From Palaemon carinicauda (Eukaryota; Arthropoda; Malacostraca; Decapoda; Palaemonidae): a stretch of 64,000 bases of DNA. Under the pieces are notes generated by a model. The model had not been told where the DNA came from. It saw only the letters and a list, made by a program, of their open reading frames with translations, and did not search any database. Below are positions 29,654 through 40,451 of the stretch, in pieces; positions within the stretch are counted from its first letter, which is position 1, and each line of letters opens with the position of its first letter. The translations under genes and the position numbers were made by a program. Location of the stretch: contig NC_090730.1 in NCBI RefSeq assembly GCF_036898095.1, forward strand, positions 27,679,943 to 27,743,942, in the 5' to 3' direction.

Positions 29654-30660
29654 AAATATTTAACTTAGCCGGTGAATATATAATAGCTGAGCCTCCGGCA
29701 GCTCGACAGAAAAACACACAAAAACTCGCGAGCGATCGCTATGAAGGTTGCGGGTGTGCCCACTAGCGCCAACTATCGGCCAGATACCGCATATACATGT
29801 AAACAGACCCAATTTTTCTCTGTCGGTCTGATCGACAAGACGTACCATTACTCGCTGTTAACCTGGAGTTTTTCAACAGTCTTGGTGAAGTACTTCCTTT
29901 TGGTTTGAGCTTTTGCAGTGCAGGTGTTTTATCTTCAACTTAAATCTTGAACTCGTTTTTGGATAGGTTTAATTATTGATGACTTTGGATTGTTTTTTGG
30001 ACTTTCTTTGACTTTTAAATGGCCGACCCTTCCCTTAGTACGGAAGTGTGTTTTAGGCTTTTAGCAATTATCTTATCACGTTATAAATTGTTGTTGTTAA
30101 TTATAGATTTTCCTCTATATATTTTATATCTCAACCGCCTTTATTAGGCCTCTTCGATTAGCTTTCCATTTATAATAAACATCAAGATAAATTTTAATGA
30201 TTTGTTTATATGCGACCTTACCTATTCCTCCCCTAATCCGAGAGTAGGCGGTCCTAACTTGGAAACCGAAGTTAAACAACGTTGAGCCCTTTCAATCGTA
30301 AATAACTTTTACAGAGCAAATGATTTAAAACTTATTAAATGAATATTTTTTAGTAGATATTTTATGAAAGATTTTCTTTGAATAGTCTTCGTACTGTTTC
30401 AAAGATGAACTAAAGTTTAGTTTATTTATGCTACGCAGTTTGCGCTCTATCGTTACGATAGAGAGAGAGAGAATCACGGTTTCACTTTGCAGAAAGAGTA
30501 AATCGAAACTGACGTTTTGTTCATTCTTCTTTCAAACTTAAATGTTTTAAATACTATTTTAAAGGAACTTGTTAATTGAAAAACCTTTCAGTTTTTTCCT
30601 TTGGTCAAATAACCTGTTTATTGACGAAAGGTAAGTGGGCTCTTCTCTTCGGTGCGAAAT

Positions 30661-30691
<31 letters not shown>

Positions 30692-30880
30692 CGGAGAGAG
30701 AGAGAGGAAGAGAGAACGTTCCGATCTTTATTCTCGTCCCAAGCGAGTAACGTTGTTCTCGAGTCAGTTTTTTACTCTCGTCCCTAGTCTCTGTACGGTT
30801 TCACTTTGCAGAAAGAGTAAATCGATTCTGACGTTTTGTTCATTCTTCTTTCAAACTTAAATGTTTTAAATACTATTTTT
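29654..30880 (+). mobile_element. DIRS copy I: left ITR and 5' leader, cut by copy J
   Basis: The left ITR (29654-29850) is of the GAATATATAATAGCTG family shared with C and D. ATGGCCGACCCTTCC at 30020 matches the gag start of copy B but soon runs into stops. The leader has a ~75-bp stretch (around 30470-30560) repeated at 30790-30875, and a GA microsatellite. It ends at a T run (30876-30880) where J begins. Its 3' part would lie beyond J, in or past the N gap. Confidence 0.65.
30662..30712 (+). repeat. (GA)n microsatellite in a DIRS leader
   Basis: Runs of AG broken by ACGG. Related GA/TC runs sit at the same leader position in J (about 31828-31870), C (about 43972-44010) and D (about 57857-57890). 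Confidence 0.9.
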
Positions 30881-31060
30881 CAATATTAAACTTACCCGAT
30901 AATCATGTAGCTGTCAACTCCGTTGCCCGACAGAATTCTACGGGAGGGATACGCCAGCTATCACTATACTAGAAGGGGGTGTACTCACAAGCGCCACCTG
31001 TGGCCAGGTACTACAGTACTTGTTGTTGTCGCCACCTCACTTTTTCCTCTGTCGTGCTTC

Positions 31061-32150
31061 CGGCTAGACGTTCTTGGATACGCTTATGATTTTGGAGTAT
31101 TGTTCACGGTTTGGTGAAGTATTTCTCTAAATTTGCAGCTATTCGCTATACTGGAAACTTCTATGTTAGCTTAGCTAGCGTTTGGAATTAATTTAATTTT
31201 TATGGTGACGAAGAGAGTATGAACTCTCTTTCACCTTTAAATGGCCGACCCTTCCCTTAGACGGAAGTGTTGGTGTCTAAGAGAGTATAGACTCTCTTTC
31301 TTAGTTTTGTTATAGATTTATTTTATATCTCTCCGCCTTTTATAGGCCTCTTCGATTAACTTACTTTTATTATAAACTTATTAAAATTAATTTTTATATT
31401 TGTTTATATTCGACCTTTCCTAATAGTAGGCGGTCTTTTCTTGGTACCGAAGTTAATTAACATTGAGCCCGTCATTTCGGTTTTACCTGTTAACATATTA
31501 TGCTATTTTAATGTCTTTGAAAGAATTTCTTTGATAGTCTCGTACTGTTTTCAAAGTTGAACTAACGTTTTGTTTTGTCTCTGCAGTTGTTGACGTTCAG
31601 AACGTTCAACTTGCGCTCTATCGTTACGATAGAGAAAGAATTTTCACGGTGTCACGTTGCAGTAAGAGTAACCGTGTCTAGCGTTTTGTTCATTCTTTCT
31701 TAACTTAATGGTTTTAATTCTAATAAAGGAACTTTTCATTTTGGGAAATATTTCAGTTTTTTCCTTTAACAATAATATGTTTTAACGATATATATGATTG
31801 GGCTCTTCTCTCAGGTTCTAAGTCAAGAGAGAGAGAGAGAGAGAGAGATAGAGACGGAGGGAGAAAGAGGAGGATAAACGTTTCATTCAAGCGAGTAACG
31901 TTGTTATCGTTTTTGCTCTTCTCCCTAGTCTCTTTAGGGGAAGAAGGTAAACGTTTCTAGAGTGATCTAGTGTTTAGTCTCTTTCCAGCCACTGAATTAT
32001 TTATCTTTCATTAGATTTTTCTGTTACATTGTAATTCTGTTTTCGCAATTACTAACTTTTGAGAAAGGATAGAATTGCGTGTTTCAGGTACAAACCACTT
32101 AAAGTTTCGAGTTCAGTGAAATAAGTGCAAACAGAAAATCAAAGTGATAA
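31061..32150 (+). other. Leader of copy J with GA repeat
   Basis: It shares long stretches with the leaders of I, C and D, including CCGAAGTTAATTAACATTGAGCC near 31450 and the GA run near 31830. Apart from the short gag start there is no open frame. Confidence 0.6.
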
Positions 32151-33327
32151 GTGATTAGCGCAAAGTGTGTCAGTGTTGTGCGTGAGGGTACTTCTGTGCG
32201 TGCCAGTCGTCCTCCCAGTCCGGGACCTCTTGCAAGCTCCCAAGCCCAGGGGAGAAGCAATGTCGAAGGGCAAAAGGGTTCGGCAGGCCTTGATCGGCGC
32301 ACAGAAGTATCCTCGGTGGTTGCGGGCGTGTCTTAAGAGACCGTCACTCCCACCCGCAGACGATTGAGCCCTTATTTTGCTCGTCTGCAGAAGAAATTTC
32401 GGGGAGAAAACGCTGGTCTCAGGTCTCAAGACCTCTTAAACGTAAAGTCCAGACCTATGCCAGACGTACGAAGTTAGAGTTCAACAACCCGGATGCAGTC
32501 ATTGGGTTAGCTCTGACTCGCCGCAGTCATCAGTTGAATGCACTCCGCCTAAGAGGAGTAAGGTTCTGCCGCAACAGATCTCTGCTGTTAAGGCTTTACC
32601 TCAGCAGACCTTAGTGTCTGCCGACCCCAAGTTGACTCTACTGCAGTCCATGCAGTCACAACTTACGGTCTTGATGCGTGAGTGTCAGGCTGAGAAGGTT
32701 GCGCCTCCTCCTGCGCTCGCTCCGCCTGACCGCAGTACTGCCTGCCAGGCGTACGATGTTGAGCCACGTTCTGAGTTTACTGTTTCCAGTGGTGTGCAGC
32801 TCCCTCCGCCTTCCTTAAGGCAACCTCAGCAATGGGAACAGGAGGCTTATACCTCTCTTCCTCCGCTTCCACTTGCTGTTCCACCAGTGAGGCAACACTC
32901 GCTTGAGGTACAACAACCTCTCCCATCCATGAGTCAGTCTCCTCAGCTCTCGCTGCAGCGAGCTCAACCCTCCTCAAGGCAAGCACCTCAACACCTTAGC
33001 CTTGCGCCTCAGGAGCCTCAACTTGCGAGACATTTACTGCGTTCTGCGCAGCCACTACCTCATCGCTCTCAGCTCACACCGCAGGAACCTCAACTCGTTC
33101 CTCAGGAACTTGCTACTGCGCATCCGCCAACCACTCAGCAAGCGCAACCCTTGAGTTCAGCCACTCATGCCAGGAGTCAGCCTCCTCCACCCATGCGCCT
33201 ACCTTCTGCTACTTCTTTTGATCAGCCTTTGCAGACTGAGCCTCAGGTGTTCCCTCAACAGAGTCTTGAAGAGGAAACCACAACTATTGTTGTTCCAGCT
33301 CGTTCTGACTCTGCTGTTCAGCATACC
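32151..33327 (+). pseudogene. gag-like ORF1 fragment, copy J
   Basis: It joins the gag family at SVRASRPPSPGPLASSQAQG, so the cysteine-rich N-terminus is missing and the GA-rich leader stands in its place. The frame changes near 32330-32600. From 32614 it is open through a Gln/Pro/Leu-rich middle (many PQ, QPLP and SLAPQEPQ units), matching the visible gag of copy H. At about 33327 similarity stops abruptly and unrelated AT-rich sequence begins, so the gene is cut. It is a broken copy of the E/H type gag. Confidence 0.7.
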
Positions 33328-33508
33328 TTACCTCCATTTTCAAACATTATGATAATGGAGGTTATTTGTATTACTTATTTAAAAATATATTTGTATTCCT
33401 TGCAATATATTTTTAACAAATCGCAAAATATGGCAAAAATCATGAGTTATGAATGTAAGGTAATATTATGTTGATATTAAACCCCTTGCAAGCATGCATG
33501 TAGTAATG

Positions 33509-33715
33509 CAGTGTTGCCAACAGGGCGAGTTTCCCTTTCCGGAGGTGAAGTAGATTATAGTACATTTAGTGTAGCTTAATTCTACGATTATCATGCCGGC
33601 TATCAAATTCATCAACAAAACAGTCTAAATCAATTCCCTCGGCACGTGCACTTTCAATGGACGGTAATGCGATATTACTCACTCTAGCACTGGTCATGGA
33701 ATTTCTGAGAAATGT
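33509..33715 (-). pseudogene. hAT transposase C-terminal fragment
   Basis: On the minus strand a frame from about 33712 to a stop at 33568-33566 reads MTSARVSNIALPSIESARAE, then IDLDCFVDEFDSR and NRRIKL. This fits the end of the hAT dimerisation region. After the stop comes a short tail and then GTTGGCAACACTG ending at 33509, which looks like a hAT terminal end. No partner end was found. It is a 5'-truncated relic carried inside J. The superfamily call rests on remembered motifs. Confidence 0.5.
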
Positions 33716-33734
33716 TACACGCCATGCAACACGC

Positions 33735-33842
33735 TCTGCTTACCTTACAGCATGTTCTACATACAGCATGCTCTGCATACAGCATGCTCTGCTTACAGCA
33801 TGCTCTGCATACAACAGGCTCTGCATACCTTACCGCATGCTT
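33735..33842 (+). repeat. Short tandem repeat, ~16-bp CAGCATGCTCTGCATA units
   Basis: About five imperfect units alternate TGCTTA and TGCATA. It is non-coding. Confidence 0.8.
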
Positions 33843-34130
33843 CTCAGTCACACATCTTTGGTTGTTGCCAACTCACTAGACTGTCAAGCAGTTTCTTAAC
33901 GTTGCCTTCTAGTCTGCTGCGTTTGCACAGTGTAACCCTCACTGAGAGAACTTAGCTTTTCTCGGATATGGTCCCTGTAGATGAGAAAGTGCTTTTCTCC
34001 CTCCTTCTGATATTCCCTTGAGGACTCTGTCATTTGGAGAGGAGCCTTTAGCTGCGTAGCCTCCTATGGACTTTTATTTAAGCATAACATGCTTCCAGGG
34101 AAGGTAATGGTCCCCACTTCAGTCGCTAAT
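33843..34130 (+). other. Unassigned sequence inside copy J
   Basis: No gene was recognised. It may be diverged gag-region sequence. Confidence 0.35.
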
Positions 34131-35144
34131 CCCGTCTGTTACCACACCTGCTCCCATAGTCCTTGAGCTGTGTTGCAAGACATGCAGTCCAAACTTAGTC
34201 CTTGTTAGAGGATTTTTTGTTTACGGAGTCAGTGTGTCACTGGGAAGACGTTCAACAACCAGCAGGAGTGACTTGTTGTGACGCAGTACGGCAACCTTAG
34301 CAACCCGATAAGGAGTTGTCTGTACGACCCAGACAGTCTAGACAGCTTCGGGTTGTCACTGTACTTCCTCGCTTCCCCATGGTTGACAGTTCACAGACTG
34401 TGCAGCAGTACCATGATCTTGTGTCCGGCTCCGTCAGACGACTGGCTTTTAGGAGCTCCCACAAGTCGTCGCTGTCTGGAGATTCTCAAATGGACTATGG
34501 ATCTGACCAAGGAACTGGGCCTCCTGGTCAATTTTGAGGAGTCTCAGCTCGTCCCATCCCAGACCATTGTCTCCCTGGGTATGGATCTTCAGAGTCGAGC
34601 TTTTCGGGCTTTTCCGTCGGCCCCAAGGATCTTCCAAGCCCTAGAATGCATCCAGAGCATGCTGAGAAGGAACCGATGCTCAGTCAGGTAGTGGATGAGT
34701 CTAACAGGGACACTTTCATCGCTGGCCCTGTTCATCGTGTTAGGGAGACTCCACCTCCCCCCCCTTCAGTATCATCTAGCTGCTCACTGGATAAAGGACA
34801 TGACGCTAGAGACGGTCTCAGTTCCTGTTTCCGAAGAGAGAAGGTCTTCTCTCGCGTGGTGTAAGAACAGCTTTCTTCTCAAGGAAGTCTACCTTTGGCT
34901 GTTCAGAAACCCGACCGCCGTCTCCTCTCGGATGCATCAGACACGGGCTGGGGTGCGACTTTGGACGGATAAGAATGCTCGGGAACATGGAATCAGGAGC
35001 AAAGGACACTTCACATCAATTGCAAGGAGTTGTTGGCGGTTATTCTGGCCTTGATAAACTTCAAGTCCCTCCAGCTTAACAAAGTGGTGGAGGTGGACTC
35101 TGACAACACCACAGCCCTGGCTTACATCTTCAAGCAGGGAGGGA
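34130..35144 (+). pseudogene. gag fragment fused to RT / RNase H fragment, copy J
   Basis: Around 34130-34435 a LQDMQSKL segment and a VVDSSQTVQQYHD segment match the gag middle of copies C and D. At about 34436 the text switches to RT at DDWLL, the second half of the catalytic YLDD box, so much of gag and the RT fingers and palm are deleted. Frames then change several times: DLTKELGLLVNF, GTLSSLALFIVLG, and RNase H KVVEVDSDNTTALAYI just before the gap. Stops are present. The deletion point differs from the C/D one. Confidence 0.65.
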
Positions 35145-35644
35145 NNNNNNNNNNNNNNNNNNNNNNNNNNNNNNNNNNNNNNNNNNNNNNNNNNNNNNNN
35201 NNNNNNNNNNNNNNNNNNNNNNNNNNNNNNNNNNNNNNNNNNNNNNNNNNNNNNNNNNNNNNNNNNNNNNNNNNNNNNNNNNNNNNNNNNNNNNNNNNNN
35301 NNNNNNNNNNNNNNNNNNNNNNNNNNNNNNNNNNNNNNNNNNNNNNNNNNNNNNNNNNNNNNNNNNNNNNNNNNNNNNNNNNNNNNNNNNNNNNNNNNNN
35401 NNNNNNNNNNNNNNNNNNNNNNNNNNNNNNNNNNNNNNNNNNNNNNNNNNNNNNNNNNNNNNNNNNNNNNNNNNNNNNNNNNNNNNNNNNNNNNNNNNNN
35501 NNNNNNNNNNNNNNNNNNNNNNNNNNNNNNNNNNNNNNNNNNNNNNNNNNNNNNNNNNNNNNNNNNNNNNNNNNNNNNNNNNNNNNNNNNNNNNNNNNNN
35601 NNNNNNNNNNNNNNNNNNNNNNNNNNNNNNNNNNNNNNNNNNNN
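35145..35644. other. Assembly gap, exactly 500 N
   Basis: A fixed 500-N run is a scaffolding placeholder, so order and orientation of 35645-64000 relative to 1-35144 are not proven by contiguous sequence. Confidence 0.98.
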
Positions 35645-35959
35645 AAATATCAAATATTACTTAAACATAATGTATGCATGAGTTTTAATTATTTCTAATT
35701 ACTATATCACAATTACTAAACAAAAGGTTTATCACTGAATAGCTTACCCGCATTAGTTATAAAGTTGGACTGTTTTGCTTTGCACGGTTGATTTAAAACA
35801 TCAACCTGTGAGAGTACTTATCATGAAACAGCGTATAGCTGATCTTTTATTTAACACGACATACTTTTCTCTGTATCGCGAAAGACCAAATCCGCAAGGA
35901 TCGAAACCGCAAATATCGGGGCCAACTCTGTGTGTGTATGTGTGTATATGAGTCATTAT

Positions 35960-37560
35960 CATCAGCCATTACTAGTCCACTGCAGAACAAAGGCCTCAGA
36001 CATATCCTTCCACTAATGTCTGTTTATGGTTTTTCTATGCCAACCTATACTCCCAAATTTTCTTAGCCAATCCATTGTCTTCTCTTCCTTCCCCTGCTCC
36101 ACTTGCAATCTCTAGGAACCATTCTGTTTTTCTTAATGTCCATCTATTGTCTGTCATTCTCATTATATGTCCTGCCTATCTCCATTTTTTTTTATTACTT
36201 GTTTAGAATATCCTCTACCTTAGTTTGCTCTCATAACCATGTGGCTCTTTTTCTGTTTCAATGTCAATCACATCATTATTCTTTGCATAGCTCTTTGATT
36301 TGTAACTAGCTTATGTTTTAAGGCTTAGTAAGGCTCCAAGTTTCTGATACATAAGTTAATACTGGTAGGACAATCTGTATAATTACTTTTCTTTTTAGAG
36401 AGAGAGTGGCATTTTATTTTCATAATTTCATTTTGTTTACCAGAAGCGCTCCATCTCATGAATAACCCTCTTTTAATTTTGGCCGCATGTCCTGAGGAAA
36501 TGGTTACTGTCTGTTCTAAGTATGTATATTCATTAATAATCTCTAGGGGTTCATCCATAAACCTTGTTTGTTGTCTCTCTGCATTTTCATTGAACATTAT
36601 CTTAGTTTTCCTCATATTTATTTCAGACATACATTTCTGCTTTCTCTATTGTAATCTTCTATGATCTTTTGCAATTCCTCCCATGATTCACTAAATAGAG
36701 TTATGTCATCTGCAAATCTTAAATTGTTAAAGTATTCCCAATTAATGTTAATTCATGGATTTTCCCAATCTAAATTCTTAAAAGCTTCTTCTAGGTATGC
36801 AGCAAGTACTTTAGGAGACATGAGGGTATTTCTGTCTAACTCCTTTCTCAACTAGAACTTTCTCACCATCTTTATGTAGTTTTGAGATTGCTTGACTACC
36901 TGTATAGATATTTTCCAGAGATCTAACATAACATTCATCTATTCCTTGTTTTTGAAAGACTTTAACAATCTCTTATTTTTTGGTCAATACAGTAACCCTT
37001 ATTTGTTGTCTCTTTTCATTTTATTGAACATTGTTAGTTTTACTCCTTTTCATATTCGGTCCTACACTTAATCTTTCTCTAGTCAAATCTTCTAACACCT
37101 TTTGCAATTCATCCCATGATTCACTAAATAGAATTATGTCATCTGGAAATTTCAAGTTGTTAAGGTTCCCCATTAATTGTTGATTCCTACATTTTCCCCT
37201 TCTAAATTTAAAAAAAAATTATAGGCATACTTTGAATAATTTATGAGAGATGGGGACTCTCTGTCTAACTCCTTTCTCAGTCTGAATATTCTTACTATCT
37301 TCATGAAGTTTTGGGATTGCTGTACTTCCTGTATACATATATTCAAGTGTTCTAACCTAAGATTAATTTATTTCTTGTCTTTGGAAGGCTTTCATTATTG
37401 CTGAAGTTTTAACATAATTAAAAGCTTTCTCATAGTCTATGATGTGTCAGCTGTGGACTCTCCTTATTTCATACCAATAATTCCCTGAATGATCGAAGTA
37501 AGTATTACAGCATACCGTCAAGAATTAGGTAGAGGTGTCAAACACTTTCTAACAAAACTT
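35960..37560 (-). pseudogene. Old LINE reverse transcriptase fragment, right arm
   Basis: It is the reversed counterpart of 16590-18240. Minus-strand frames include 36630-36325 (FMDEPLEIINEYTYLEQTVT, KIKRG, MRWSASGKQ), typical of the region after the RT of endonuclease-type LINEs. The RT part is again doubled. It has many stops. Confidence 0.65.
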
Positions 37561-38357
37561 CTTCATTGGAGCTTAAGTGAAAAAATAATTCACAAAAAAC
37601 AGTGTAACAATGACTCTAAATCTCTTTGTAGATCAGCAGCTTTTCCTTCCACTTGAGATAATAATTCACAGATTTTTTAAAATAAAATTTTAGAAAACAA
37701 GAGTATAAGCTGTCTTGGAGGTGGTATCTTCTAACAACTTAGAAGAATTAGAATCCAAACCTACCTTAAGAAGAGCGACTGAGGACCTGTGGCTTGAAAT
37801 TTTGGAAATTCAGATCACTGCATTCTTTTTAATGAAGAAAATGTCTTACATGGGTACCCATTTATTTATTTCAAAAGATTCTATGGAAAGCTATTTATTT
37901 TAGTATCCCATATAATTCAACAACTTTCTCTGGATAAATTATCCCTTTTCCTTATGAGTTGACCCACCCTAGGGAACCAAGTATTCCGAAGTTTTTTTTT
38001 TTTTTTATTTTCATGGTTGTCTCTGTTACCTATGGCAACCTTTGCAAATATGGAGGGTCATCTGTACAGCTTGGCGGCTGAAGTCAAGGTGAATTCCCAG
38101 TGTATTGGTGGTGGAAAGATTCCCCGCCAGTAACTAGCAATACCTCATTCTAATTTCTAACACTCAAATTTTCAGTTTCGCTATTCCTATTAAAGGAAGA
38201 GGGTTTCTATCCGTGTAGGAACAAAACATTTTTCTGACGCATTATGCTTTGGGGGAGATAAACTTACCATGTACAGCATATTCAGGCCAAGGTTATTTAA
38301 ATTAACCAATAAATTGTCTTAATACTATAACAGAGGCCTTAGCCTATGGAGAGGGAG
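37561..38357 (-). other. Host non-coding sequence, right arm
   Basis: Counterpart of 15830-16590. No gene was seen. Confidence 0.6.
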
Positions 38358-38604
38358 GAAAACAGGAAATTTTAATTCTCTGAGGTGAATGTCAATATCA
38401 GCCAAACATCACGAGAGAAGCAACATGAACATCTGGGAGGTTCCTAGAAATACTATAATGGATTAAAACAATAGACTATTTCAGAGAATAGATGATCCCA
38501 GATGGAACCCTAATTATGTTAGGTCACCTTACACCAAAGCATAAAAGGATTTAAGAAATTAGGTGAGAATGAGATAATTCATTAGACCATTAAAAACTCT
38601 TTAA

Positions 38605-38990
38605 ATATGATATTTTAATTATAAAATAAATTTTTGAATATACTTACCCGGTGAATATATAATAGCTGCAACTCTGTTGCTCGACAGACAAAAAACAGTA
38701 AAAACTCGCCAGCGATCGCTATACAGGTTGCGGGTGTGCCCACCAGCGCCAACTGTCGGCTAAATACCACTCTCTCGATGTAAACAAAGACTCAATTTCT
38801 TCTCATCCCACTGCGTCTCTATTGGGGAGGAAGGGAGGGTCGTTTAATTTATATATTCACCGGGTAAGTATATTCAAAAATTTATTTTATAATTAAAATA
38901 TCATTTTTAAATATTTAACTTAGCCGGTGAATATATAATAGCTGATTCACACCCAGGGTGGTGGGTAGAGACCAGTTAAATATGTTTACA
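38605..38990 (-). repeat. Right ITR and ICR of copy C
   Basis: The outer end and its complement are paired at 38605-38665 and 38865-38915. The ICR continues into the complement of the left end (AAATATTTAACTTAGCCGG). Confidence 0.75.
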
Positions 38991-39341
38991 TCGTATAAGC
39001 TAAGAGTTTTTTATTTCATTTTGACAGTTATCAATATAACAAAACCAAAATAAATAGGTACCTGGTAAGGAAGTCGACTTAGACGATTACTCTGCCTTGT
39101 AAGTACGTCTTCCTTACGGAGCCCCGCGATCCTCTTAGGATGCTGACAGACCCCCAGGAGCTGAAGTATCAAGGGCTGCAACCCATACAACAGGACCTCA
39201 TCAAACCCCTAATCTGGGTGCTCTCAAGAAATGACTTTGACCACCCGCCAAATCAACCAGGATGCAAAAGGCTTCTTAGCCTTCCGGACAACCCATAAAA
39301 ACATTAAAACATTTCAAGAGACAGATTAAAAGGATATGGAA
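38991..39341 (-). other. 3' untranslated region of copy C
   Basis: No gene. It shares GACCACCCGCCAAATCAA and GGGCTGCAACCCATAC with the same region of D, E and H. Confidence 0.6.
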
Positions 39342-40451
39342 TTAGGGAATTGTAGTGGTTGAGCCCTCACCCACTACTGCACTCGCTGCTACGAATGGTC
39401 CCAGTGTGTAGCAGTTCTCGTAAAGAGACTGGACATCTTTTAAGTAACATGACGCGAACACTGACTTGCTTCTCCAATAGGTTGCGTCCATGATACTTTG
39501 CAGAGATCTATTTTGCTTAAAGGCCACGGAAGTTGCTACAGCTCTAACCTCGTGCGTCTTAACCTTAAGCAAAGATCGTTCTTCCTCACTCAAGTATGAA
39601 TGAGCTTCTCGTATTAACAATCTGATAAAACATGACAAAGCATTCTTTGACATAGGCAAGGATGGTTTCTTAACCGAACACCATAACGCTTCAGATTGGC
39701 CTCGTAAAGGTTTAGTACGAGCTAAGTAGAACTTAAGAGCTCTAACAGGGCATAAGACTCTTTCTAGTTCATTGCCTACGATCTCCGATAAGCTGGGAAT
39801 ATCGAAAGATTTAGGCCAAGGACGAGAAGGTAGCTCATTTTTGGTTAGAAAACCAAGTTGCAGAGAACAAGTGGCTTTTTCTGACGAAAATCCGATGTTC
39901 TTGCTGAAGGCATGAATCTCACTGACTCTTTTAGCTGAGGCTAAGCATACCAGGAAAAGAGTCTTAAGAGTGAGATCTTTCAGGGAGGCTGACTGTAAAG
40001 GCTCAAACCTGTCTGACATGAGGAATCTTAGGACCACGTCTAAATTCCACCCAGGAGTAGCCAAACGACGCTCCTTAGTGGTCTCGAAAGACTTAAGGAG
40101 GTCTTGCAGATCTTTATTGTTGGAAAGATCTAAGCCTCTATGCCGGAAGACCGATGCCAACATGCTTCTGTAGCCCTTGATAGTGGGAGCTGAAAGGGAT
40201 CGTCCTTTTCTCAGGTATAAGAGAAAATCAGCTATTTGGGCTACAGAGGTACTGGTCGAGGATACAGAAACTGACTTGCACCAGTCTCGGAAGACTTCCC
40301 ACTTCGATTGGTAGACTCTAATGGTAGAAGCTCTTCTTGCTCTAGCAATCGCACTGGCTGCCTCCTTCGAAAAGCCTCTAGCTCTCGAGAGTCTTTCGAT
40401 AGTCTGAAGGCAGTCAGACGAAGAGCGTGGAGGCTTTGGTGTACCTTCTTT
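39342..40451 (-). CDS. Tyrosine recombinase ORF3, copy C
   Basis: An open core of about 369 residues ends at 39342. The frame stays open back to 41720. It is very close to the recombinase of copy B: VYQSKWEVFRDWCKS, box I AKRVSEIHAF, box II HEVRAVATS, nucleophile in CYLKDVQ. No stop or frameshift is present, in contrast to the heavily deleted gag and RT of the same copy. Either the copy is young or the recombinase is the last part kept. The true start codon is not known; the overlap with ORF2 is about 210 bp. Confidence 0.8.
   Translation of the reverse strand, partial: KEGTPKPPRSSSDCLQTIERLSRARGFSKEAASAIARARRASTIRVYQSKWEVFRDWCKSVSVSSTSTSVAQIADFLLYLRKGRSLSAPTIKGYRSMLASVFRHRGLDLSNNKDLQDLLKSFETTKERRLATPGWNLDVVLRFLMSDRFEPLQSASLKDLTLKTLFLVCLASAKRVSEIHAFSKNIGFSSEKATCSLQLGFLTKNELPSRPWPKSFDIPSLSEIVGNELERVLCPVRALKFYLARTKPLRGQSEALWCSVKKPSLPMSKNALSCFIRLLIREAHSYLSEEERSLLKVKTHEVRAVATSVAFKQNRSLQSIMDATYWRSKSVFASCYLKDVQSLYENCYTLGPFVAASAVVGEGSTTTIP

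Larger units (their letters stand above)
30881..35144 (+). mobile_element. DIRS copy J, rearranged, cut by the assembly gap
   Basis: The left ITR (30881-31060) belongs to the GATAATCATGTAGCTG family shared with E and H. ATGGCCGACCCTTCC at 31241, a GA-rich leader, a gag fragment, foreign DNA including a hAT piece, a second gag-like fragment and RT/RNase H follow. The sequence enters the 500-N gap inside RNase H. It is a mosaic and not functional. Confidence 0.7.
35652..38604 (-). repeat. Reversed copy of host sequence, right arm (part 1)
   Basis: It matches 18534 back to about 9100 in reverse, without the piggyBac-like element (empty TTAA at 35661-35664) and without copy B (empty site near 38358-38363). 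Identity looks like about 95% where compared by eye, with small indels. Confidence 0.85.

Noticed and set aside
35030..35698. Frames running through the N block
   Set aside because: They are artefacts of undefined bases.
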